A model generated the notes under the pieces. It ran no database searches. It was not told the origin of the DNA and worked only from the letters and a program-made list of their open reading frames with translations. A stretch of DNA of 32,220 bases. Source: Clostridiisalibacter paucivorans DSM 22131. Lineage in GTDB: Bacteria > Bacillota > Clostridia > Tissierellales > Clostridiisalibacteraceae. This document shows positions 24,021 through 31,755 of this stretch, one piece after another. Positions within the stretch are counted from its first letter, which is position 1. Each line of letters starts with the position of its first letter. The stretch is from positions 1-32,220 of the forward strand of contig NZ_JHVL01000040.1 of assembly GCF_000620125.1 (NCBI RefSeq). Direction: 5' to 3'. A program made the position numbers and the translations under genes.

Positions 24021-24689
24021 ATGAAAAAATTTTTTTGTTTTTTAACAATTTTTGCATTGGTATTTTCAATATCTACAACTGTTTTTGCTGAAAGAAGTAA
24101 AGAAGTAGAATTTAAAGACTTGATAAATTGGGCTGAAAATAGGGGATTTAGAATTGATGGTGATATTTCAAGTGTTGATTATGATAGTTTAGATCTTAAT
24201 AAATTGAAAAGAGATTTGGAAGCAGTTAGTTCATTAGGAAAAGAGCTGAATTTTGAAGAATCAAATTATTTACAAAAAGAAAATCTAAATAATTTATCAA
24301 TTAAACCAACAATAGGAACAAGAGTTTGGGATGAAAAAATTGTACCAATGCTTGTAAAAAAAACTTATAGTGGGACTAAAGATGTTGATGGTGAAGATTA
24401 TAATTTTAAAGTGTATGTATATATAGATTATAATTGTTTAGTGAGTAGAGTAAATGGTGAAGTTTTAGGAATTGATAGCATTAACAGTGTAACATCTGAT
24501 GGAGGACAAGCTTCATTCATTAGAGACTATGAGCATGATAGTGGCACAGAAGTTTGGGAGATATCAAGTAAAAGAGCAAAAGTTAGAGGACAAGGTGTTT
24601 TTAAAGTTGGAATAGGTGATAATTTTTCATTAAATTGGAGAATTATTTTTAAAGTTTCATTTAAGGCTGGAGAAGGTAAAGCTATTTAA
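24021..24689 (+). CDS. secreted protein of unknown function
   Basis: This 222-residue protein has a clear signal peptide (MKKFFCFLTIFALVFSISTT, cleavage probably after VFA at residue 23). The mature part begins with a charged helical region (LINWAENRGFRIDGDISSVDYDSL...), followed from about residue 95 by a probable beta-rich domain with YNFKVYVYIDYNCLVSRVNGEVLGID and ending WRIIFKVSFKAG. I do not recognise a family. GGGGG lies about 9 bases before the ATG. Upstream, 23855-24020 holds no clear terminator or promoter consensus. A small membrane protein gene follows after 16 bases and may be its partner. Confidence 0.7.
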   Translation: MKKFFCFLTIFALVFSISTTVFAERSKEVEFKDLINWAENRGFRIDGDISSVDYDSLDLNKLKRDLEAVSSLGKELNFEESNYLQKENLNNLSIKPTIGTRVWDEKIVPMLVKKTYSGTKDVDGEDYNFKVYVYIDYNCLVSRVNGEVLGIDSINSVTSDGGQASFIRDYEHDSGTEVWEISSKRAKVRGQGVFKVGIGDNFSLNWRIIFKVSFKAGEGKAI

Positions 24690-24705
24690 TTTTGGAGCAT
24701 AGATT

Positions 24706-25002
24706 ATGTTTATGGATATAATAGTGATATTGACGCAACTAATATTTATATTTTTGATATTAATAGTGTTGTTTAGTCCAGTTTTAAGTAAAATAATTGG
24801 AAATAATTATTTTATAAATATTAAAGAAAATAAAGATCTAATTTTACAATTCATATTTTCCAATGGATTATTAATGCTAACTCTGTATGGATTAAGTTAT
24901 ATGGATTTGACTATTTATAAAGTAGTTTTTAAAATTTTAATTTATTTGATTATATATATTAATTTTTACAAAATTATAAAACTTGTTAATTGTAAAAAAT
25001 AA
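24706..25002 (+). CDS. small membrane protein
   Basis: This 98-residue hydrophobic protein has about three membrane segments (ILTQLIFIFLILIVLFSPVLS, LQFIFSNGLLMLTLYGLSYM, VFKILIYLIIYINFYKIIK) and a basic C-terminus. No family is recognised. TTTTGGAG lies 8-9 bases before the ATG; the ATG at 24712 is an alternative start. Close spacing to the secreted protein suggests a two-gene unit. Confidence 0.6.
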   Translation: MFMDIIVILTQLIFIFLILIVLFSPVLSKIIGNNYFINIKENKDLILQFIFSNGLLMLTLYGLSYMDLTIYKVVFKILIYLIIYINFYKIIKLVNCKK

Positions 25003-25091
25003 ATGTTTAGAGAAAAATGATCTGTCTTAGTAGGTTGTATCAAAAACTTTGTAAAAAGTGGAAAAAATTTTTATATCAATAATTAAAAATG

Positions 25092-25148
25092 AAAAAGAAC
25101 CTATATAATAGATAGTTTAAAAAGTTTATCTATTAGAGGTTCTTTTTT
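25092..25148. terminator. bidirectional terminator between convergent genes
   Basis: AAAAAGAACCT and AGGTTCTTTTT form the base of the hairpin, with an inner ATAGATA/TATCTAT stem. It has T-runs on both strands and lies between the plus-strand membrane protein and the minus-strand oxidoreductase. Confidence 0.8.
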
Positions 25149-25195
25149 ATATTAATGAAACTCATAGGGTTCCCACCATAAACTATGGACTATAT

Positions 25196-26593
25196 TTACA
25201 TCATAGACATCATTTGTTCCATAGCTCCTGATTGAACCATTTTGGTCATCCATTGTTGAGCTATCATGGAATTTAACGTAGATATAGTGGGAAAAGAGTG
25301 TTGAGTCATTGCTATATTGAACATGGAAAGCCCATTTTGCATAGCCAATGTCCATTCATGGATTAATTCACTGGCTGATTCACCTATTATGGTAGCACCA
25401 TAAATCTTTCCTGTATTATCAGCCAAAACTTTAATGAACCCTTCTGTTTTACTATCAGCTATGGCTCTACCATAGTTTTTATATTCCATCTGAATAGGCA
25501 TATATTCTATATTTTTTTCTTTGGCTTGCTTTTCAGTTAATCCCACTTGTGCTACTTCTGGCTCAGTAAATACAGACCATGGAACTAGCCAATTTTCATT
25601 TTTAAATGATTCAATAGGTTCTGGACTCAGGGCATTCATAAGGGCTAACATCCCTTGATGCATAGCGGCATGGGACAATAGAGATTTTCCGTTGCAATCT
25701 CCTATGGCATAGATATGATTTTTATTTGTTCTATAATAACTATCTACATTGATACCCTTTTTATCATATTCTATCCCTCCATTTTCAAGGGCTAGTGGTT
25801 CCAATACTGGAGTTCGTCCTGTGGCCACAAGTATTTTATCTGATTCAAAGGTGCCTTTATCAGTATATGTGTAAATTTTATTATTTTTTTCTTCTACTTT
25901 TTCTATATTAGTACTATTATAAACCTCTATATTTTCTTCTTTAAATACTTCTTCCAACAATCTACCTGCATCTTCATCTCCCACGGGTATTAGATGGGGG
26001 TCCATTTGGACAAGAGTGACCTTAGAGCCTAGTCTTGCAAATGCTTGAGCCATTTCTGATCCTATAGCACCTCCTCCAATTATTGTAAGGGTTTCAGGGA
26101 TAGATTTTTGTTCAAACAGATTGGAATTAGTCAATATAGGTACTTCTTTTAATCCGGGAATTGGAGGAACAAAGGGCTTGGTACCAGTGGATATAAATAT
26201 ATTTTTTCCTTTGTATTGCTCATTTCCTACTTCTACTGTGTGTTCATCTATAAATTTTGCTTTACCTTTATTTAGAATTAAATCTGCTTTTTCAAATACA
26301 TTATTTGTCTTATTGCCATTGATACTTTGAATCTTGTTTCTTACTATTTGCAAAGGATCTTCTATTTCAGGACTGAAAGATTTTAGTCCGAATTTTTCCA
26401 ATGTTTCTGAGTTGTGTTTTGCTTCCGCTGCCTTTAGTAGAGATTTACTAGGTATACATCCATAATTTAGACATTCTCCACCTATTTTGTGATCTTCAAT
26501 TGCAAGGACATCTAATCCCATGGATACAGCCATGCTAGTTACAGCCATACCTGCTGGACCTAAACCTATAACTATTAATTGATATTCTTTCAT
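25196..26593 (-). CDS. dihydrolipoamide-dehydrogenase-like flavoprotein disulfide oxidoreductase
   Basis: This 465-residue FAD enzyme belongs to the pyridine nucleotide-disulfide oxidoreductase class I family. The FAD motif is VIGLGPAGMAV, the redox-active Cys pair is Cys41 and Cys46 in GGECLNYGCIPSKSL, the NAD(P) motif is TIIGGGAIGSEMAQAFARLG, the second FAD motif is IYAIGDCNGKSLLSHAA, and the C-terminal active-site His occurs in TQHSFPTIST. It resembles dihydrolipoyl dehydrogenase and mercuric reductase cores but lacks the vicinal Cys tail and the metal-binding domain of the latter. No 2-oxo-acid dehydrogenase genes are adjacent. AAAGGAGGA precedes the start. A CsoR/CstR-like palindrome at its promoter suggests control by metal or sulfur stress, so a disulfide or persulfide reductase role is possible. 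Confidence 0.88.
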   Translation of the reverse strand: MKEYQLIVIGLGPAGMAVTSMAVSMGLDVLAIEDHKIGGECLNYGCIPSKSLLKAAEAKHNSETLEKFGLKSFSPEIEDPLQIVRNKIQSINGNKTNNVFEKADLILNKGKAKFIDEHTVEVGNEQYKGKNIFISTGTKPFVPPIPGLKEVPILTNSNLFEQKSIPETLTIIGGGAIGSEMAQAFARLGSKVTLVQMDPHLIPVGDEDAGRLLEEVFKEENIEVYNSTNIEKVEEKNNKIYTYTDKGTFESDKILVATGRTPVLEPLALENGGIEYDKKGINVDSYYRTNKNHIYAIGDCNGKSLLSHAAMHQGMLALMNALSPEPIESFKNENWLVPWSVFTEPEVAQVGLTEKQAKEKNIEYMPIQMEYKNYGRAIADSKTEGFIKVLADNTGKIYGATIIGESASELIHEWTLAMQNGLSMFNIAMTQHSFPTISTLNSMIAQQWMTKMVQSGAMEQMMSMM

Positions 26594-26629
26594 AATTTTA
26601 AAATCCTCCTTTAAATGTTTTCCTTTTAT

Positions 26630-26654
26630 ACATATACCCCCTATAGGTATATGT
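26630..26654 (-). promoter_or_regulatory. palindromic operator resembling CsoR/CstR sites
   Basis: ACATATACC and GGTATATGT flank the spacer CCCTATA, giving a C-tract centre like the ATACC...GGTAT operators of the CsoR/CstR repressor family. It lies directly at the predicted transcription start of the minus-strand oxidoreductase. No csoR-like gene is in the window. Confidence 0.5.
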
Positions 26655-26661
26655 AAACATC

Positions 26662-26690
26662 ATTATATATAAATTATATGATAATGTAAA
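26662..26690 (-). promoter_or_regulatory. promoter of the oxidoreductase gene
   Basis: Read on the minus strand, TTTACA (26690-26685) and TATAAT (26667-26662) are 17 bases apart. The expected start of transcription lies at the edge of the palindrome just downstream. Confidence 0.65.
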
Positions 26691-26745
26691 GTTTTGTGTT
26701 ATTATTATATGATTTAATTTAATAATTTTGTAACCCTATGATAAC

Positions 26746-26773
26746 TTGAAATAATGTATGATAGAACTATATA
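26746..26773 (+). promoter_or_regulatory. possible promoter of the GH18 gene
   Basis: TTGAAA (26746-26751) and TATATA (26768-26773) are separated by 16 bases, 27 bases before the start codon, with GGGAG in between. Confidence 0.45.
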
Positions 26774-26800
26774 AAAATTATCTATGGGAGTGTTATAAAT

Positions 26801-28477
26801 ATGAAAAAAATAATTATAATATTGATTATAGCAATAGCAATTGGAGCAGGAACTTTTGTTGTAATAAAGAATATGAATGAAGTAACAGAGCCTGCATTTT
26901 ATAGGATGGACGAGCCTTCAATAATTGTTAAAACAAATGATGATATAAAGGAATACATGGGCAGGGAGCATATAAGAATGGACAATGACCATATATATGT
27001 AAGTAGAGAAATATTGGAAAATGATTTGGGAATAAATATAAATTACAATTTGGATCATGATATTGCAGTTATGACCACATTAGATGATGTTATAAGATTT
27101 TATGGTGAACAGGGAAAGATAAAACTAAATCAGGATATAACAGAGGACATATCTGAAATGCTAGTTACAGAGGATACAGTTATGTTCCCCATAGATGCAT
27201 TAAAGGATTACATCAATATTGAGTATAGAGAGGTAGATAATGTAGATAGGGTGGTTATGTGGGATATATTTTCAAATAAAAAGATGGCTAAAGTGAATGG
27301 TAAAACAAAAATAAAAGAAGGTAGAAGCTTTTGGACTGACAATTTAGGAATAATTTCTGATGAAAATAATGTAGAGATAATATCCGAGGAAGGGCCATGG
27401 GCAAAGGTAATTACCGAGGGAGGCATAATAGGATACGTAAAAGAGGATAAATTAAAGGATATAAATGAGATAGGAGGGGTGAAAAGACAAGAAAAAACAC
27501 CTATATGGAAGCCTGAATCTGGAAAAATCATATTGACATGGGAACAGGTTCATAGTAGAAATCCCAATACTGATAAGATAAATCATATGGAAGGAGTAAA
27601 TGTCATTTCTCCTACTTGGCTTAGCTTAAAGGATGCATCAGGGGATATTTCTAAAAAGATTAGTAAAGACTACATGAAATGGGCCAAAGGAAGGGATTAT
27701 AAGGTATGGGTGTTATTTTCTAACTCTTTTAATCCAGATTTGACCGATAAATTTTTAAATAATCCCATAGCAAGAGAAAAGGCCATAAATGATTTAGTTA
27801 GTACGCTAACTAATATTGGTGCTGATGGTATAAATATTGACTTTGAGAATGTATATTTAAAGAATAAAGAGATCTTAGTACAATTTGTCAGGGAATTAAC
27901 CCCCATAATGCATAAAAATGGATTAGTGGTATCTATGGATGTAACTATAAAGGGTGGCAGTGACAATTGGTCTAAATTTTATGATAGGAAGGCCATAGGA
28001 GAGGTAGTAGATTACGTGGCATTGATGACATATGATGAACACTGGGCAGCAAGTCCTATAAGTGGTTCTGTGGCGTCTATTGGATGGGTGGAAAATGGAG
28101 TAAAGGGTCTTTTAGAGGATGTACCTGAAGAAAAATTACTATTGGGGGTACCACTATATACAAGGTTATGGACAGAGACACCATCCACTGAGGAGCCCAA
28201 TAAAATGGTAGTAAAATCTAGGGCATTCGGCATGGAAAGAGTGAAAGAGATTATGGAAAAGGAAAATATAGTAAAACTGTGGGATGATGAAGCAGGACAA
28301 TATTATGTTGTATATATAGAGGATGGGGCAGTCCATAAGATATGGGTAGAAGATGGTAAGTCTATTGAACTCAAATCTGAACTTATAAATAAATACAATT
28401 TAGCAGGAATAGCCACATGGAGCAGGGGATTTGAAACTACTGATATCTGGCATGTAATAGATAGAATTATAAATTAG
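26801..28477 (+). CDS. membrane-anchored GH18 glycosidase-like protein with SH3-like domain
   Basis: This 558-residue protein starts with an uncleaved-looking membrane anchor (residues ~3-23). Residues ~38-150 resemble a copper-amine-oxidase-N-like domain (VSREILENDLGININYNLDHDIAVM), ~155-220 an SH3-like cell-wall domain (KVNGKTKIKEGRSFWTDNLG, GPWAKVITEGGIIGYVKEDKL), and ~240-558 a GH18 domain. The GH18 active-site motif is DGINIDFE at 342-349, with Asp347 and the catalytic Glu349 kept; MTYDEHW and GIATWSRGFE also match. Relatives such as SleL/YaaH and YdhD are spore or cell-wall glucosaminidases, so a peptidoglycan role is likely. No lipobox is seen. Confidence 0.85.
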   Translation: MKKIIIILIIAIAIGAGTFVVIKNMNEVTEPAFYRMDEPSIIVKTNDDIKEYMGREHIRMDNDHIYVSREILENDLGININYNLDHDIAVMTTLDDVIRFYGEQGKIKLNQDITEDISEMLVTEDTVMFPIDALKDYINIEYREVDNVDRVVMWDIFSNKKMAKVNGKTKIKEGRSFWTDNLGIISDENNVEIISEEGPWAKVITEGGIIGYVKEDKLKDINEIGGVKRQEKTPIWKPESGKIILTWEQVHSRNPNTDKINHMEGVNVISPTWLSLKDASGDISKKISKDYMKWAKGRDYKVWVLFSNSFNPDLTDKFLNNPIAREKAINDLVSTLTNIGADGINIDFENVYLKNKEILVQFVRELTPIMHKNGLVVSMDVTIKGGSDNWSKFYDRKAIGEVVDYVALMTYDEHWAASPISGSVASIGWVENGVKGLLEDVPEEKLLLGVPLYTRLWTETPSTEEPNKMVVKSRAFGMERVKEIMEKENIVKLWDDEAGQYYVVYIEDGAVHKIWVEDGKSIELKSELINKYNLAGIATWSRGFETTDIWHVIDRIIN

Positions 28478-28614
28478 AGATACAGTTAGTAGCTAGTAGT
28501 TTACTGATGAAATGTATAGGACTTCTACCATATAAGAAAGGATAAAATTATCTCTAAGACGAAACCGTCAAAAACATGGATAAATATGTATACAAAGGAA
28601 ACAGTTGCTTTTAA

Positions 28615-28660
28615 AAAATAAAAATAGATGTAAAAAATTTTTTGCATCTATTTTTATTTT
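28615..28660 (+). terminator. long A/T-rich hairpin terminator
   Basis: Arms AAAATAAAAATAGATG and CATCTATTTTTATTTT pair perfectly over 16 bp around an inner A6/T6 hairpin. It ends directly before the next promoter and probably terminates the GH18 transcript, about 140 bases after the stop. The 28478-28614 stretch before it shows nothing recognisable except a short GTTAGTAGCTAGTAG motif. Confidence 0.75.
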
Positions 28661-28661
28661 A

Positions 28662-28690
28662 TTGACAAATTTTATTTTTTATATTAAAAT
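28662..28690 (+). promoter_or_regulatory. promoter of the tetR-MATE operon
   Basis: TTGACA (28662-28667) and TAAAAT (28685-28690) are exactly 17 bases apart. The -10 element touches the first operator. Confidence 0.8.
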
Positions 28691-28724
28691 GAACTTAAAT
28701 TCATTTTAAATGAACGCACATTCA
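28690..28724 (+). promoter_or_regulatory. two operators for the second TetR regulator
   Basis: TGAACTTAAATTCA (28690-28703) and TGAACGCACATTCA (28711-28724) share the halves TGAA and TTCA, with identical length and starts 21 bases apart (two helical turns). The first is embedded in a longer inverted repeat, AAAATGAA/TTCATTTT. They cover the transcription start, so autorepression by the gene downstream is likely. Confidence 0.7.
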
Positions 28725-28740
28725 TAAAAGGAGATTTAAA

Positions 28741-29292
28741 ATGCCTAAAATTATAAAAGATATAGAAGAAATAATATTTCAAACTGCATTAAATATGTTT
28801 ACAGAGTATGGTTATAAATCAGTAGATATGAAAGGTATAGCTAAGAATGCAGGAATAGCTGTGGGTACATTGTATAATTATTATCCCAATAAACAACAAC
28901 TATTTTTAGACGTTTTCAAAAAAAGTTGGGAAGATACCTTTAGTAGATTAGATGAACATGCTAAATTCCATGGAGTATCTGATTTCATAGAGATACTTTA
29001 TGATGAGATTGATAAGAGAAAGGGGTTAGGGAAACAATTAACAGATTTAGGGAAACAAAAAGAAGAACTTAAGGAACAATTCTATTTTATAAAAGAGGGG
29101 TTACGAAAGAGATTTATTGCTATATTGAACAGTGAACACAATAGGGGCCAACAATTAATAGAAATGGGAATGGATGAAAGACTATTGGAGATGGTTATCA
29201 ATGCCACTGTAGGTATGTTGATAAAATATAGTAATGAAAGGGAAAAGAATATTGAGTTTTTAAATAGAATAATCAATGGTTTTTTTGGTTAG
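28741..29292 (+). CDS. TetR/AcrR family regulator of the MATE pump
   Basis: This 183-residue repressor has an N-terminal TetR helix-turn-helix (residues ~8-55): IEEIIFQTALNMFTEYGYKSVDMKGIAKNAGIAVGTLYNYYPNKQQLFLDVFKKSW. The C-terminal ligand domain is short and helical (GLGKQLTDLGKQKEELKEQFYFIKEGL...). AAAGGAG precedes the ATG. It is 16 bases from the MATE gene and has two operator-like palindromes at its own promoter, so it probably represses both genes. The inducer is unknown. Confidence 0.88.
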   Translation: MPKIIKDIEEIIFQTALNMFTEYGYKSVDMKGIAKNAGIAVGTLYNYYPNKQQLFLDVFKKSWEDTFSRLDEHAKFHGVSDFIEILYDEIDKRKGLGKQLTDLGKQKEELKEQFYFIKEGLRKRFIAILNSEHNRGQQLIEMGMDERLLEMVINATVGMLIKYSNEREKNIEFLNRIINGFFG

Positions 29293-29308
29293 ATTTGGAG
29301 GTATATAT

Positions 29309-30700
29309 ATGGAAATGAATGAAAAAAGAGCCAAAATGATGGGAGAAGAAAATATATCTAAATTATTAATGAAATTAGGCCTTCCTGCAATATTGGCAAT
29401 GCTTGTAAATGCTATTTATAATGTGGTGGATACCATGTTTGTGGGAATGCTTAACAATACCAGTGCTATAGCTGCAGTATCGGTAGTATTTCCCATATTT
29501 ATGCTTATAGGAGCTGTAGGATTGACCTTTGGAGTAGGTGCAGCTTCTTATATATCTAGATTATTAGGTGAAAATAATAAACTTCAAGCAGATAAGAGTG
29601 CTTCAACTGCTTTTTTTAGTAGTTTACTTTCAGGTATTATATTTGCAATTATAGGGCTTATATTTATAAGGCCTATATTAAAGGCATTTGGAGCCACAGA
29701 TACTATAATCCCCTATGCCATTGACTATGCAAGAATATTAATTTCAGGATCTATATTTACCATGCTGAATATGACTATGAATAATATGATTAGGGCAGAA
29801 GGAAATGCCAAATATAGTATGATAGGCATTATGATGGGAGCAATATTTAATATTGTGTTAGACCCTATATTTATGTTTAAATTTAATATGGGAATAAAAG
29901 GTGCAGCATTGGCTACAGTTATAGCCCAGATATTTTCTTTTATATATTTGCTCAGATATTATTTATTTGACAAAAGCTATGTAAAGATTTCTATAAAATA
30001 TATAAAAATATCTAAAAAGATATATGGAGAAATAATGAAAATAGGCACTCCCACGTTTGCTAGACAGTTTTTGACAAGTATGGCGTTTGGAATGATAAAT
30101 CTAGGTGCAAAGCCATATGGAGACGGAGCAGTAGCGGCTATAGGTATTACAATGAGGGTTATTTCTATTGGATATTTTGTTGTATTTGGATATAGCCAAG
30201 GGTTTCAACCAGTGGCAGGATACAATTATGGAGCGAGAAAATATGAAAGAATGTTTGAATCCATAAAGAAGTCTATTGTATGGACTACTATATTTACTTC
30301 ATCTTTAGCCCTAGTATTTGCATTGGGAGCAAAGGGTATAATAGGAGTATTTTCAGATGATCCTCAGGTTATAGAAGTGGGGGTCAAGGCATTGAAATAT
30401 CTATGTCTCTTTTATCCACTATTTGGATATCAAAATGTAAATGCAACATTATTTCAAGCATTGGGCAAAGGCAGAGAGGCCATGATACTTTCTATTAGTA
30501 GACAGGGTTTGTTTTTAATGCCAGCAGTATGGATATTGCCAAAATTCTTTGGATTAGATGGGGTATTGATAAGTCAACCAGTAGCAGATCTATTGACTAT
30601 TATAGTGACATTTGTATTGTCTACTAGAACTATGAAAAGTCTTAAGGAAGAATGCAAAAATTATAATATAAGTAGTAATAATACAGTAACTGTAAATTAA
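29309..30700 (+). CDS. MATE family efflux transporter
   Basis: This 463-residue transporter has twelve predicted membrane helices in two related halves. Typical MATE segments are LLMKLGLPAILAMLVNAIYNVVDTMFVG, LTFGVGAASYISRLLGENN, MNNMIRAEGNAKYSMIGIMMGAIFNIVLDPIFMFKFNMGIKGAALATVIAQ and FGYSQGFQPVAGYNYGARKYERM. Such pumps expel cationic drugs using a Na+ or H+ gradient; the substrate is not readable. The ATG at 29309 is preferred because TTTGGAGG lies 8 bases upstream; an in-frame start at 29276 would overlap tetR. A strong terminator follows. Confidence 0.93.
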   Translation: MEMNEKRAKMMGEENISKLLMKLGLPAILAMLVNAIYNVVDTMFVGMLNNTSAIAAVSVVFPIFMLIGAVGLTFGVGAASYISRLLGENNKLQADKSASTAFFSSLLSGIIFAIIGLIFIRPILKAFGATDTIIPYAIDYARILISGSIFTMLNMTMNNMIRAEGNAKYSMIGIMMGAIFNIVLDPIFMFKFNMGIKGAALATVIAQIFSFIYLLRYYLFDKSYVKISIKYIKISKKIYGEIMKIGTPTFARQFLTSMAFGMINLGAKPYGDGAVAAIGITMRVISIGYFVVFGYSQGFQPVAGYNYGARKYERMFESIKKSIVWTTIFTSSLALVFALGAKGIIGVFSDDPQVIEVGVKALKYLCLFYPLFGYQNVNATLFQALGKGREAMILSISRQGLFLMPAVWILPKFFGLDGVLISQPVADLLTIIVTFVLSTRTMKSLKEECKNYNISSNNTVTVN

Positions 30701-30738
30701 TAAAATAAGATACTATTTATTATGGACATAATTAGTAG

Positions 30739-30779
30739 GGGACAGTTTATCGATATCATATCGATAAACTGTCCCTTTT
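30739..30779 (+). terminator. terminator after the MATE gene
   Basis: A perfect 17-bp stem, GGGACAGTTTATCGATA with TATCGATAAACTGTCCC, has a 3-base loop and a TTTT tail. It is one of the strongest hairpins in the window. Confidence 0.88.
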
Positions 30780-30858
30780 CTATGGAAATATAGTAGCACC
30801 ATTTCTATTTAAAATATATTATATATATGATATCATGTTTTGGAAGGGGTGAATATAT

Positions 30859-31707
30859 ATGGAAAATACTAAACTATATGAAAGAATACTTGATATTGGG
30901 CTTATAATACTATTATTTGTTGTAATAATAGCAGATAATATAGGGATTACATCTTATTATCAAGGAATAATTGTTTTAATTACCATAGTTGCAACTTCCA
31001 TATTTTATCCTCTGGTAAACTATAAAAATATAAATAAGAAGATATATATCATAGGGATTGTAAATATTGTGGTCTTTATATATACATACATAAATATATT
31101 TTTGACTTCAAACTATAATTTGAACTATTCTTATTACATATTTACTATATCTTGTATTGTTTTAGTGATAGTTTTTTTAAATACAAAATGGAATGTAAAT
31201 GAAGTAAAATGGAATTCAACTAAAGGGAAAATACATCTTTTGATGGATATAGTATTATCGGTTGTTGTTTTTGGTCTTGTTTTGTTTCCTATTTCATGGG
31301 GATTAACAGGAGGATTTTCAAATGGAAATAATGTTTTAAAGATACATGAATATCCCACTACTTTGTATTTTGAACATATATTAAAAGAAGACGATAATAT
31401 GAAGATAGAAGATGAAGTGATTATTAAGGAATTTGTAGATAGTATCAATGAAGGTAGCTTTAAGCCATTAACAGGTATAGAGGCAGCAAACTATATGAAA
31501 CGAAGATATACAGAGCCATATTATGAAATGTTTTCAGATTTTGTATATGATGGATTTTACGTATTTGAAGTATATTCATGGCATGATATATATGTAGTAA
31601 AAAAGACTTTAAGCTCAATAAAAGGTAATATCTACTATAGATGTGACATCCCTGAAGATGTACTTACTCTAATAAAGAAGCAGGCAATGGGAAAAATGAA
31701 TTTGTGA
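30859..31707 (+). CDS. membrane protein of unknown function
   Basis: This 282-residue protein has about five N-terminal membrane helices (within residues 9-150, for example IGLIILLFVVIIAD, GIIVLITIVATSIFY, IIGIVNIVVFIYTYINIFL, YIFTISCIVLVIVFL, IVLSVVVFGLVLFPISWGLTGG), then a soluble domain of about 130 residues rich in acidic and aromatic residues (MKIEDEVIIKEFVDSINEGSFKPLTG, YEMFSDFVYDGFYVFEVYSWHDIYVV). I do not recognise it. GGAAGGGGTG precedes the ATG. It converges with the last gene in the window. Confidence 0.7.
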   Translation: MENTKLYERILDIGLIILLFVVIIADNIGITSYYQGIIVLITIVATSIFYPLVNYKNINKKIYIIGIVNIVVFIYTYINIFLTSNYNLNYSYYIFTISCIVLVIVFLNTKWNVNEVKWNSTKGKIHLLMDIVLSVVVFGLVLFPISWGLTGGFSNGNNVLKIHEYPTTLYFEHILKEDDNMKIEDEVIIKEFVDSINEGSFKPLTGIEAANYMKRRYTEPYYEMFSDFVYDGFYVFEVYSWHDIYVVKKTLSSIKGNIYYRCDIPEDVLTLIKKQAMGKMNL

Positions 31708-31730
31708 TATTTTCCCATTGTTTTATTATT
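31685..31730 (+). terminator. terminator overlapping the end of the membrane protein gene
   Basis: CAATGGGAAAA (31685-31695) and TTTTCCCATTG (31710-31720) form an 11-bp stem around the stop codon, followed by TTTTATTATT. Confidence 0.75.
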
Positions 31731-31755
31731 AGACTACTAACTACGAACTAATTTG

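Noticed and set aside
25196-26593. Calling the oxidoreductase merA (mercuric reductase)
   Set aside because: It lacks the N-terminal metal-binding domain and the C-terminal vicinal Cys pair.
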